Shown here: positions 1-13,255 of the stretch, in pieces
How positions within the stretch are numbered: position 1 is the first letter of the stretch
How the letters are laid out: every line of letters begins with the position of its first letter
Assembly: GCA_947488615.1 (NCBI GenBank)
Contig: CANKZU010000027.1
Location: 1-33,912, forward strand
Direction of reading: 5' to 3'
DNA from: an uncultured Aurantimonas sp.
Lineage (GTDB): Bacteria > Pseudomonadota > Alphaproteobacteria > Rhizobiales > Rhizobiaceae
Length of the DNA stretch: 33,912 bases
Made by a program: the position numbers and the translations under genes
The notes under the pieces: generated by a model
The model's database searches: none
What the model was told of the DNA's origin: nothing
The model's input: only the letters and a program-made list of their open reading frames with translations

Positions 1-51
1 TGATGGGCTGAGCTGCTCGTCGCTGCCGCGATCCGCGAGGCCAGACGTCAG

Positions 52-252
52 CTACACCACGCACCGGGACACGACCCCTATCATCAGCAGCGGGGCATAA
101 TTTGAGCTGTTGATCGGGCCATTTCCAATCGCCTCGAAATGGTCGTTTCCGCAGACGGGGCATCGGAAGTCCATTCCGGCGAAAGCGGCCGTAATCTCGG
201 GAGTGATGTCGTCCTGAACATCGTCCGTTGCCGGGTCTTGTGTCACAGGCAT
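52..252 (-). CDS. small zinc-ribbon-like hypothetical protein (66 aa)
   Basis: A 66-residue acidic protein with a CPVC knuckle at residues 31-34 and one further cysteine at 64 near the C-terminus. This resembles small bacterial zinc-ribbon proteins, but the usual second CxxC pair is reduced to a single cysteine, so metal binding is uncertain. The start is well supported: on the minus strand a GGAGG sits about 7 bases before the ATG. The hydrophobic run at residues 54-61 is too short for a confident membrane helix. No function is assigned. The gene is transcribed in the same direction as the tRNA-His and phasin upstream of it. Confidence 0.6.
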   Translation of the reverse strand: MPVTQDPATDDVQDDITPEITAAFAGMDFRCPVCGNDHFEAIGNGPINSSNYAPLLMIGVVSRCVV

Positions 253-461
253 CTGTGATCCTCCGCCCTACCGCCTCGACGCAACGCCGACTACGCAGCC
301 GGTTATTCTGAAAGCACCTGTCACGTCGCATCCCATGTCGCGTGGAGTTGCCGAGAGTATCTGCAAATCCCGTTAAATCAAGGGAACTGGCTGCAACATG
401 GAGCGGCCCAGATCACGCCGGACTTACAGGCTCAACAGCTTGATTTTGCTGGGTTTTTAGA

Positions 462-538
462 TGGTACGGTTGGGTGGTCTCGAACCACCGACCTCCGGAG
501 CCACAATCCGACGCTCTAACCAACTGAGCTACAACCGC
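462..538 (-). tRNA. tRNA-His (anticodon GTG)
   Basis: A full cloverleaf is readable on the minus strand. The acceptor stem is GCGGTTG/CAACCGT with a G-U first pair. The D arm is GCTC/GAGC, the anticodon stem TCGGA/TCCGG with loop TTGTGGC, and the T arm GGTGG-TTCGAGA-CCACC. The GTG anticodon specifies histidine, and the CCA end is encoded. The base before position 1 is T and the discriminator is A73, so the usual templated G-1:C73 pair of tRNA-His is absent. That is a known lineage trait of many alphaproteobacteria. Confidence 0.96.
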
Positions 539-620
539 ACGGCGGACTCTCGTCCGCGCCAAGGTGCAGATAAAATCTTTCGCCGTCCTACGCAAGCCCG
601 GATCGTCGATCGATCACGGC

Positions 621-648
621 AAAACCCGGCTGCCGAGACAGGCCGGGT
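621..648 (-). terminator. probable rho-independent terminator of the phasin gene
   Basis: On the minus strand, ACCCGGC and GCCGGGT form a 7-bp GC-rich stem around an 11-base loop, ending in a short TTTT. It lies about 65 bases past the phasin stop codon. The T-tract is short, so efficiency is uncertain. Confidence 0.55.
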
Positions 649-710
649 CTTCCTGGTGCGCATGTCGGCGGCGGGGCGACAGGCGTCCCGCCAGCATTTC
701 GGCGACGTAA

Positions 711-1175
711 TTACTTGGCGTTCTTCTGCGCCTTCTGGAAGGCGTCGCGACCAGGCTTCATCATGTCCTGCGCGACCGACTGGGTCAGCGCCTGCATGTC
801 CTTGCTCTGATCGGTGGCCAGTTCGATCTGCTTGCGGACGTAAGCCGTCTGCATCTCGATGACCTCTGCGAAAGACTTGGCCGACATCATCTTGTCGAGA
901 TGCTGGAAGCCCGTCTCGGCGTTGCTGCGCATCGCGTCGATGGCCTTTTTCGACAGCTGGAGCGAACCCTGATGGGCGTTCTCCATCGTCGATTCCAGCG
1001 CCTTGGTCGCCTCGTCAGCGGCGGACTTCATGCGGCTGTAGGCTTCCTTGGACTGCTCCATCGACTTCTGCGTCATGGCGCGGAAGGTTTCGGACATCTG
1101 CGACGGGTCCATGCCCATCATCGACTGGGTGTTCGGCATCGCGAACGGATCCTGGTTGGTTTTCGAGTCGGCCAT
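711..1175 (-). CDS. phasin family protein
   Basis: A 154-residue alpha-helical, lysine- and glutamine-rich protein with the Phasin_2 layout. It has a short N-terminus with DPFAMPN, then long amphipathic helices rich in Met, Ala, Lys and Gln, including an MQTAYVRKQIE segment typical of the family. Phasins coat polyhydroxybutyrate granules and control granule size. The ATG at 1175 is preferred over one at 1229: it has AGGAGA a few bases upstream, and the probable promoter -10 element at 1231-1236 would leave the 1229 start essentially at the transcription start. An acetoacetate-CoA ligase, another polyhydroxybutyrate-cycle gene, lies about 10 kb away. Some short Hyphomicrobiales phasin-domain proteins are not granule-associated, so the substrate is inferred. 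Confidence 0.88.
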   Translation of the reverse strand: MADSKTNQDPFAMPNTQSMMGMDPSQMSETFRAMTQKSMEQSKEAYSRMKSAADEATKALESTMENAHQGSLQLSKKAIDAMRSNAETGFQHLDKMMSAKSFAEVIEMQTAYVRKQIELATDQSKDMQALTQSVAQDMMKPGRDAFQKAQKNAK

Positions 1176-1230
1176 GTGACAGTCTCCTGTTGTTGGGTGT
1201 CGCCCGAAAGAGTGCCGGCGACTGCTCATT

Positions 1231-1259
1231 TATATAGCAAGTGATTTTGTGCAGCGCAA
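1231..1259 (-). promoter_or_regulatory. candidate sigma70-type promoter for the phasin gene
   Basis: On the minus strand, TTGCGC (1259-1254) is followed after 17 bases by TATATA (1236-1231). Predicted transcription starts near 1223, giving an untranslated leader of roughly 48 bases before the ATG at 1175. Confidence 0.5.
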
Positions 1260-1277
1260 CATAACGGGCGAATCTTT

Positions 1278-1291
1278 TTCGCAATTGCGAA
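1278..1291. promoter_or_regulatory. 14-bp perfect palindrome upstream of the phasin promoter
   Basis: TTCGCAATTGCGAA is a perfect palindrome 19 bases upstream of the phasin -35 element, in the divergent region shared with the histidine kinase. It contains GCA/TGC half sites of the sort PhaR-type polyhydroxybutyrate regulators are reported to recognise. The link to PhaR is inferred from memory, not shown. Confidence 0.35.
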
Positions 1292-1395
1292 GCCATTAAC
1301 CCTTAAACGCGACGAACGGCCCCAAAAGCCGGAAGATTCTGGATTCGGCGGATAGGCCCTATTATGAATCCTTTCTTAAGATCGGATCTGAAACC

Positions 1396-5235
<3,840 letters not shown>

Positions 5236-5256
5236 ACCGTTTCACGGCCCTCTCGC

Positions 5257-5289
5257 TTTAGAATGATTCAACATTAGAATACTTCTAAA
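5257..5289. promoter_or_regulatory. two tandem Irr-type iron control boxes
   Basis: The second site, 5274-5288, is a perfect palindrome TTAGAA-TAC-TTCTAA. The first, 5257-5273, is TTTAGAA-TGA-TTCAACA, with a perfect left arm and a degenerate right arm. Their centres are 16 bp apart. Both fit the Irr/ICE pattern TTTAGAA-N3-TTCTAAA known from rhizobial iron regulation, and they lie about 200 bp before an iron-binding-protein gene. This suggests iron- or haem-responsive control by Irr. Confidence 0.7.
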
Positions 5290-5484
5290 CCATTGATTTT
5301 GTTCATTATTTTTCCAAAAACCTCTTGTGTTGGCCAAGCCCATGCGGCATGAGTGCGCCGGGTCGCATCCCCAGGCGGCTCTTTCACCGCAAACGGGCGG
5401 TCCAGTCGCTTCGACAGGATCCACCCGTTCCGACCAGCCCAAGCCGCGAGAGACGATCGCCTCCGCGGATCAAGGAGAGTTTTG

Positions 5485-6540
5485 ATGACGAAGCGTTGTT
5501 TGCCGCGGCTCGCGCGCGCCCTGACCCTGTCCGCCGGCTTCATTGCCGTGTCCTTCACCGCGGCGACCGCCAATGCTGCGGACGTCAATATTTATACTGC
5601 GCGCCAGCCAGAGCTGATCCAGCCGCTGCTCGACGCCTTCACCGAAGAGACGGGCCTGACCACGGCGACGATCTTTCTCGACAAGGGTCTGGAAGAGCGC
5701 ATCGCCGCCGAGGGGGCCAATTCCCCGGCCGATCTCATCATGACCGTCGACATCGGCCGGCTCGACGCCGCCAAGCAGGCAGGCGTGGTGCAGCCGGTCG
5801 ATGACGCCGCGCTGGCTGAGAACGTCCCCGCCGAATTCCGCGACGCCGAGAACGAATGGTTCGGGCTCACCGCCCGCGGCCGGGTCGTCTACGCCTCGAA
5901 GGAGCGCGTCAACGTCGACCAGATCACGTACAAGGACCTGGCCGATCCGAAATGGAAGGGACGGCTGTGCGTGCGCTCGGGCCAGCACCCCTACAATGTT
6001 GCGCTGATCGCCGCCTATGTCGCCCATTACGGCGAGGACGCGGCGCGCGAATGGGCCGCCGGGCTGCGCGACAATCTGGCCCGCCGGCCCGAAGGCGGCG
6101 ACCGCGACCAGGCCAAGGCGATCTTCGCCGGCGAATGCGACATCGCGCTCGGCAACACCTATTACGTCGGCAAGATGGCGACCAACGACAAGGAGCCGGA
6201 GCAGAAGGAGTGGGCCGAGGCTATCAAGGTCATCATGCCGACCTTCGACAACGGCCTGACCCATGTGAACCTGTCCGGCGTCGCGCTGGCCAAGAACGCG
6301 CCGAACAAGGACAACGCCCTGAAGTTGATGGAATTCCTGTCGGGCGAAGACGCGCAGAAGATCTACGCCGAACTGAACTACGAATATCCGGTCAAGCCGG
6401 GCATCGCGACATCCGAACTGGTGACGTCCTTCGGCGAAATGAAGCCAGACGACATGCCGCTCGCCGAGATTGCCAAACTCCGGGCCAAGGCATCCGAGAT
6501 CGTCGACGAGGTCGGCTTCGACAACGGACCGCAGAGCTGA
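5485..6540 (+). CDS. periplasmic Fe(3+) ABC transporter substrate-binding protein (FbpA/FutA/AfuA type)
   Basis: A 351-residue exported protein that captures ferric iron in the periplasm for an inner-membrane ABC importer. It has a signal peptide with a basic start and hydrophobic core, with probable cleavage after ATANA at residue 31. The mature protein opens with VNIYTARQPEL, typical of class F iron-binding proteins. The NTYYVGK motif (Tyr226, Tyr227) matches the paired tyrosines that ligate iron in FbpA/FutA proteins. Length is normal for the family. The ATG at 5485 is chosen because AGGAG lies at 5473-5477 and the signal peptide begins there; an upstream extension to 5353 reads as non-coding. 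Irr-like boxes precede the gene, and a permease gene follows after a 447-base gap holding an inverted-repeat element. Confidence 0.93.
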   Translation: MTKRCLPRLARALTLSAGFIAVSFTAATANAADVNIYTARQPELIQPLLDAFTEETGLTTATIFLDKGLEERIAAEGANSPADLIMTVDIGRLDAAKQAGVVQPVDDAALAENVPAEFRDAENEWFGLTARGRVVYASKERVNVDQITYKDLADPKWKGRLCVRSGQHPYNVALIAAYVAHYGEDAAREWAAGLRDNLARRPEGGDRDQAKAIFAGECDIALGNTYYVGKMATNDKEPEQKEWAEAIKVIMPTFDNGLTHVNLSGVALAKNAPNKDNALKLMEFLSGEDAQKIYAELNYEYPVKPGIATSELVTSFGEMKPDDMPLAEIAKLRAKASEIVDEVGFDNGPQS

Positions 6541-6804
6541 TACCAACCTGCGGGGATAGGGACCTATTCGATGGTGCTGAACGGGCTTGTCCGGCCAGGA
6601 GCGGCGCGCGGTTCGATGCGGCGCATCGGGCAAGCGGGGCGACGCCGTCCGGCGAGCCCGTTCAGCCCACCGAAGGCCGGGCGCTCGCCGCGCCTTGCTT
6701 CGTCGCGGACCTCGCCCGATGCGCCGCATCGCGCGTCGTCCCGCTCCTCGCCATGCATCGGCGATCCTCCCGGTCGAATGGGTTCCTATCACCGCAGGTT
6801 GGTA
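6541..6804. repeat. 264-bp imperfect inverted-repeat element
   Basis: The element begins at the base after the iron-binding-protein stop codon. Its outer 24 bases (6541-6564) match the reverse complement of 6781-6804 at 22 of 24 positions, and homology continues with ATTCGA. Further in, GATGCGGCGCATCGGGC occurs in both arms in inverted orientation. GCTGAACGGGCT near 6577 pairs with AGCCCGTTCAGC near 6656, making a nested hairpin. No convincing protein is encoded. This looks like a non-autonomous palindromic intergenic element (MITE- or BIME-like) and could fold into a large RNA structure between the two iron genes. Confidence 0.8.
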
Positions 6805-6987
6805 TAAACGCGAAGCCAAAACCGGTCACAACGAGCACTCGGCGTCCGGGCGGATTTCCGCTTCGGGCGCCGAGCCGTTTCTTCACCGGCGGCCGCCTGC
6901 TAAACCCTGTGGTCAGTCGTCATCGATTCCGATTTCGCCGCACCGATCGCGGTTCGATCGTTTATCGCAGGATTTCCCCGCCGTTCT
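6805..6987 (+). other. non-coding remainder of the gap before the iron permease gene
   Basis: With the inverted-repeat element this completes a 447-base stretch without a gene. I see no convincing ORF and no clear promoter. The GGCG-rich segment around 6855-6885 has local hairpin potential (GGCGTCCGG against TTCGGGCGCCGAG). The permease could be read from here or by transcription through the element. Confidence 0.4.
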
Positions 6988-8679
6988 ATGTCCAACGCCG
7001 CCCCCCTCCTGAAGCCGCTCGTCCGGAACCGTCTGCGCCTGAAGCGCGGGCGCGATCGCGGCTATCTGGCGGGCGCGATCGCCGTGGCACTGACAGTGAT
7101 CCTGCCGTTGGTCGCCCTGGCGGTCATCGCGGCGTCCGGCACGTCGACCAACTGGCGGCATCTGGCCGAGACGATCCTGCCGGAGGCCAGCCGGGTGACG
7201 CTGCTCCTGATGCTGGGAATCGCCCTTCTCGCCGGCTCGATCGGCGTGGTGACGGCCTGGCTCGTCGCCAGCTTCCAGTTTCCCGGCAGGCGGATCTTCG
7301 CCTGGGCCTTGGTGCTGCCGTTGGCGGTGCCGACCTATATCGCCGCCTATAGCGTCGTCGAATTTCTGCATTTCGCCGGTCCGGTTCAGACCGCGATTCG
7401 CGACATCTTCGGCTTTCAAAGCTCGCGGGAATACTGGTTTCCCGAGATCCGCTCGCTCGGCGGCGCGGTCGTGATCCTGTCCTCGGTGCTTTACCCTTAT
7501 GTCTTTCTGACCGTACGGCTGGTGTTCGTCATGCAGGGCCGCAAGGCCGGCGACGTGGCGCGCACCCTCGGCGCCTCGCGAGCCGCCGTGTTCGTCAAGA
7601 TCCTGCTGCCGATGGCGCGACCGGCGATCGCGATCGGCGTCGCGCTGGCGCTGATGGAAGCGGTCAACGACATCGGCGCGGTGGAGTTCCTCGGCGTCCG
7701 CACGCTGACCTTCGCCGTCTATTCGACCTGGCTCAACCGCGGCGATCTCTACGGCGCGACGCAGATCGCTCTGTTCATGCTCGCCGTCATCGTCTTCCTC
7801 GTTCTGGTCGAGCGCTTCGCCCGGCGCCAACAGCGCTTCACCATCCATCGCGGCGACCGTCCGCAGGAAGGCCACGAGCCATTGTACGGCTTGCGCGGCG
7901 CGCTCGCCGCCCTCGCCTGCGCCATCCCCATCACGGTCGGCTTCGGCATCCCGATCTTGGTCCTCGGCGGCTTCGCCTTGCGTCGGCTCGATCAACTGGC
8001 CGATCCGCAGCTCTGGCGCGCGCTCGAACATACCGTCGTGATCGCCACGGCCGCCGGCCTTGCGACTGTCGGCGCGGGTTTCGCGATGGCCTACGGCATC
8101 CGCCTCACCGGCAGCCGGCGGCTGGCAGCGCTGGTGCGTGTCGCCGCCCTGGGCTACGCCGTGCCGGGCACCGTGCTTGCCATCGGCATCCTGATCCCGC
8201 TCGCCGCCTTCGACAACGCCGTCGACGCCGTGATGCGCGACTGGTTCGGCATTTCGACCGGGCTGCTGCTGTCGGGCTCTGGCTTTGCTATCGTCTATGC
8301 CTGTTTCGTGCGGTTCATGGCGATGGGCCACGGCGCCATCGAGAGCGGCTTTTCCAAGCTGTCGCCGCATCTCGACATGGCCGCGCGCACGCTTGGACGC
8401 GGCCCCGGCGGTACGCTCCGGCAAATCCTGCTGCCGCTGATGCAGCCGGCGCTGCTGACCGCGTTCCTCCTGGTCTTCGTCGATGCGACCAAGGAGTTGT
8501 CGGCGACGATCCTCCTGCGCCCCTTCGACTTCGAGACGCTGGCGACCTTCGTCTACGCGCAGACCTCGCGCGCGGCCTTCGAGGACGGCGCCCTGGCGGC
8601 GCTGATGATCGTCATGGTCGGGATTGTGCCGGTGGTGCTCTTGACCCGCTCGATCCTCAAGGAGACCGAGCGGGGGTGA
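6988..8679 (+). CDS. iron ABC transporter permease, fused two-domain (FbpB type)
   Basis: A 563-residue integral membrane protein made of two BinDependent/MetI-type permease domains fused in tandem, as usual for FbpB/SfuB/FutB ferric importers. The two EAA-type cytoplasmic loops are visible: one with ARTLGASRAAVFVKILLP near residue 190, the second with ARTLGRGPGGTLRQILLP near 468. Each precedes hydrophobic helices. It would form the channel for the ferric-binding protein encoded upstream. No ATPase gene follows; the next gene is convergent. The ATG at 6988 has no strong ribosome-binding site, and the nearest purine run is about 16 bases upstream, so translation may be weak. The start itself is plausible because it opens a short basic N-terminus before the first helix. 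Confidence 0.93.
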   Translation: MSNAAPLLKPLVRNRLRLKRGRDRGYLAGAIAVALTVILPLVALAVIAASGTSTNWRHLAETILPEASRVTLLLMLGIALLAGSIGVVTAWLVASFQFPGRRIFAWALVLPLAVPTYIAAYSVVEFLHFAGPVQTAIRDIFGFQSSREYWFPEIRSLGGAVVILSSVLYPYVFLTVRLVFVMQGRKAGDVARTLGASRAAVFVKILLPMARPAIAIGVALALMEAVNDIGAVEFLGVRTLTFAVYSTWLNRGDLYGATQIALFMLAVIVFLVLVERFARRQQRFTIHRGDRPQEGHEPLYGLRGALAALACAIPITVGFGIPILVLGGFALRRLDQLADPQLWRALEHTVVIATAAGLATVGAGFAMAYGIRLTGSRRLAALVRVAALGYAVPGTVLAIGILIPLAAFDNAVDAVMRDWFGISTGLLLSGSGFAIVYACFVRFMAMGHGAIESGFSKLSPHLDMAARTLGRGPGGTLRQILLPLMQPALLTAFLLVFVDATKELSATILLRPFDFETLATFVYAQTSRAAFEDGALAALMIVMVGIVPVVLLTRSILKETERG

Positions 8680-8733
8680 GGGCGCAGCCGATCGGCGGCG
8701 TCGAACCGCGCAGCTTGCCGCATCCCTCTCGCC

Positions 8734-10146
8734 TTAGCCAAGGCCGATCAGAAGATACCACCCCACCCCAGCGGCGGAGGATGCGGCAAGCACCGTTATC
8801 ATGCCGATCCGAAAGCCAAGGACGGCGATGGCGGCGGCCAACGAGAAGATGAGGGCCGGGCCGTTCACGCTGCTCCACACCGGCAGATCGATCGTCCCGC
8901 CGAGGAGGGATATCTCGCGCACCTTCCCGAACAGGACGTGCAGGCCGAACCATACGGCGAGGTTGAGGATCACCCCGACGACGGCCGCGGTGACGGCGGC
9001 CAGCGCCGCCGAGAGCGCCCGACTGCTCCGCAGCTTTTCGATGAACGGCGCGCCGAGGAATATCCAAAGGAAGCAGGGCACGAAGGTGACCCAGGTGGTC
9101 AGAAGCCCCCCCAACGTCCCCGCAACGAAGGGATTCAACGCGCCTGGATCGCGGAAGGCGCCGAGGAAACCGACGAACTGCGTCACCATGATCAGCGGCC
9201 CCGGCGTCGTCTCCGCGAGCCCAAGTCCGTCGAGCATTTCGCCGGGCGCCAGCCAGCCGTAGCCGTCGACGGCCTGCTGGGCTACGTAGGCAAGAACCGC
9301 ATAGGCGCCGCCGAAGGTCACGACCGCCATCTGCGAGAAGAACAGGGCGATGTCGGTGAAGACGTTGCCGGCGCCGAGGGTGAAAAAGAGCAAGGCGACC
9401 GGCGCGAGCCAGAGCGCCAGAAGCACGCCGGAAACGCGGATCGCCCAGGCCAGGCTCGGCCGGGCGTGAAGCGGAATCGTCTCGCCCAGCGCGGAGTCCG
9501 CATCGGCCAGCGGTGCTCCCTTGGACGTCCCATGTCCGCCGCCGACGAGGAAGGCGCGATGCCCGGAGCGACCGCCGGCATAGCCGATGGCGCCCGCCGC
9601 CAGGATGATTAGCGGGAACGGCACGTCGAAGTAAAAAATCGCGACGAAGGCGGCAGCGGCAATGGTCAGCATCACCCGGTTCTTCAGCGCCCGCCGGCCG
9701 ATCCTCACCACCGCTTCGATGACGATCGCCAGCACGGCCGCCTTCAGCCCGAAGAACAGCGCGCCGACGATACCGACATTGCCGAAGGCGGCGTAGACCC
9801 AGCTCAACGCCATGATGCTGACGAGACCAGGCAATACGAACAGCGTGCCGGCGACGAGGCCGCCTTTGGTCCCGTGCAGCAGCCAGCCGACATAGGTGGC
9901 CAGCTGCTGCGCCTCGGGACCCGGCAGAAGCATGCAATAGTTCAGCGCGTGCAGGAACCGGTTCTCGCCGATCCACCGCTTCTCCTCGACCAGAATGCGG
10001 TGCATCACGGCGATCTGTCCCGCCGGCCCGCCGAAGGAGAGCGCGGCGATGCGCAGCCAGACCCGTGTGGCTTCGGCGAAGGATATGCCGTGGCCCGCTA
10101 CTCCGGCGGTTCGCGAGGGCAGATCGCTGTCGAGGGCGTCCGCCAT
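8734..10146 (-). CDS. chrA: chromate efflux transporter ChrA (two CHR domains)
   Basis: A 470-residue membrane protein with two homologous CHR halves, so it is a long-chain bidomain ChrA. The first half carries SFGGPAGQIAVMHR near residues 37-50, and the second carries TFGGAYAVLAYV near 285. PGPEAQQLATYVG in the first half and TTPGPLIMVTQFVG in the second are the paired signature segments. ChrA exports chromate across the inner membrane, probably coupled to proton motive force. The ATG at 10146 is chosen because the sequence reads TAGGATG, placing it 1 base after the chrB-like stop codon, and because conserved sequence starts soon after. Frame sequence upstream of it is only the shadow of the preceding gene. 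The gene is convergent with the iron permease gene. Confidence 0.94.
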   Translation of the reverse strand: MADALDSDLPSRTAGVAGHGISFAEATRVWLRIAALSFGGPAGQIAVMHRILVEEKRWIGENRFLHALNYCMLLPGPEAQQLATYVGWLLHGTKGGLVAGTLFVLPGLVSIMALSWVYAAFGNVGIVGALFFGLKAAVLAIVIEAVVRIGRRALKNRVMLTIAAAAFVAIFYFDVPFPLIILAAGAIGYAGGRSGHRAFLVGGGHGTSKGAPLADADSALGETIPLHARPSLAWAIRVSGVLLALWLAPVALLFFTLGAGNVFTDIALFFSQMAVVTFGGAYAVLAYVAQQAVDGYGWLAPGEMLDGLGLAETTPGPLIMVTQFVGFLGAFRDPGALNPFVAGTLGGLLTTWVTFVPCFLWIFLGAPFIEKLRSSRALSAALAAVTAAVVGVILNLAVWFGLHVLFGKVREISLLGGTIDLPVWSSVNGPALIFSLAAAIAVLGFRIGMITVLAASSAAGVGWYLLIGLG

Positions 10147-10147
10147 C

Positions 10148-10972
10148 CTAGACTTCCCGCTTCCTTGCCGGCCAGTCGTGCGTCTCGTCGGTGGCATCCC
10201 GGCACCAGCGATAGAAGGCGTCGTAAAGCGCCAAGCCCGCTTCCAGCTGATCGAGATCGTCCGGATACATCCGCGACAGGCCCAGCGACGCGGCGAGAAG
10301 GCCCGGCGCTTCTGGCGCCAGGTCGGGCCGCGCCGTATCGGCGCCGCGGACGATCGCCGCCAGCCGCGACAACGGCGCGGTCGCCAGGCCGAACTCTTCG
10401 ACCATGACGTCGAACGTGCATAACTCGCCCCGGTGACTCCAGAAAACGCCCTCGCCATCGATATCGAACGGGGCCGCACCGAAGCGATCGGCGACACCCT
10501 GCACCTCGGACGGGCTAACGAACAGAAACACGGAGTGTGGGTCGACGAAGCGGCGGATCAGCCAGGGACAGGCGATGCGGTCGATCTTCGGCCGCGCCCG
10601 GGTGACCCAGACGGTTCGGCCTCGCGCGTCTCGGAGCGGAAGGACAGTCTCCGGGACCGCCGGCAGTCCCGCCTGCGACCATGCCTCGAAACCGTCTTCC
10701 AGCACGTCGGCGCGGCTTCCTTCGTGGCGAAGCCAGCCGGCAACGCCGTGACTGAGTTTGTAGCCTCGCTGGCAGATGACGATGACCGACTGCCCCGCCA
10801 GGCCGCCCGCCCAGGATTGCACGTCGGCATGAGAGTGGCGAAACGAGCCGGGGATCAGGCGGGGATCGGCGGCGAAATCCTCGTCCGTGCGCACATCGAC
10901 GAGCGTCGGACATTTCGGGGTGCCGATCAGGCGAGCAAGCTTGTCGTGGGTGATCGTGATGGTCGAGGCCAT
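10148..10972 (-). CDS. rhodanese-ChrB fusion, chromate resistance protein
   Basis: A 274-residue two-domain protein. Residues about 8-108 are a rhodanese-like domain (TLVDVRTDEDF) with an active-site loop CQRGYK and a probable catalytic Cys67. Residues about 118-270 are a Chrome_Resist (ChrB C-terminal) domain starting at VWVTRARPKIDRIACPWLIRR, and they include FDVMVEEFGL. ChrB proteins accompany ChrA and act in chromate sensing or tolerance. The rhodanese half replaces the N-terminal domain of regulator-type ChrB, so a sulfurtransfer or redox role is more likely than DNA binding. The gene precedes chrA with a 1-base gap, implying translational coupling. The stop-start arrangement and the candidate promoter near 11056-11084 suggest a two-gene operon. 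Confidence 0.9.
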   Translation of the reverse strand: MASTITITHDKLARLIGTPKCPTLVDVRTDEDFAADPRLIPGSFRHSHADVQSWAGGLAGQSVIVICQRGYKLSHGVAGWLRHEGSRADVLEDGFEAWSQAGLPAVPETVLPLRDARGRTVWVTRARPKIDRIACPWLIRRFVDPHSVFLFVSPSEVQGVADRFGAAPFDIDGEGVFWSHRGELCTFDVMVEEFGLATAPLSRLAAIVRGADTARPDLAPEAPGLLAASLGLSRMYPDDLDQLEAGLALYDAFYRWCRDATDETHDWPARKREV

Positions 10973-11055
10973 GACGCGTCCTTCCGGTAAGAGCGGATAC
11001 GGGACGCGATACTTCGGCTGTCGCCTCGTGGGGAGATCGCATTCCCCATGAACGA

Positions 11056-11084
11056 ATTGCTACAACTTTGCGCGGCGGTGTCAA
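11056..11084 (-). promoter_or_regulatory. candidate promoter of the chrB-chrA operon
   Basis: On the minus strand TTGACA (11084-11079) is followed after 17 bases by AGCAAT (11061-11056), a consensus -35 with a weak -10. It lies about 85 bases before the rhodanese-ChrB start codon. Confidence 0.4.
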
Positions 11085-11140
11085 TCACACTTGAACCGGC
11101 GGATTCTTCGCAAGCATCGGGGCCGCTTACTCCGCCCCCC

Positions 11141-13093
<1,953 letters not shown>

Positions 13094-13255
13094 CGTCTAT
13101 CCTCTTCGTGACCGCCTTTGCTGGTGCCATACCGGTTCCGCGATGGCAACGATGGAGGCGATAGCGAACCTCAGCCCGACGCACCGCGACCATGGCGGCC
13201 TTGGCTTTGCGCCGCGCCAGGGTCTAGAAGAGACGGAGTTGAAGAAGGAAGCTTC

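Noticed and set aside
461..862. 133-codon plus-strand frame over the tRNA-His
   Set aside because: It overlaps the tRNA and the phasin 3' end in antisense; the tRNA structure is decisive.
5856..7352. 498-codon plus-strand frame spanning the iron-binding protein, the inverted repeat and the permease start
   Set aside because: It is out of frame with both real genes and open only because of high GC; the product is Arg-rich without motifs.
6913..8424. 503-codon minus-strand frame opposite the iron permease gene
   Set aside because: It is low-complexity Arg/Asp/Gln/His-rich sequence produced by GC-rich codon structure of the real permease.
8680..8733. possible bidirectional terminator between the convergent iron permease and chrA genes
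   Set aside because: No GC-rich stem followed by a T-tract was found in the 54-base gap.
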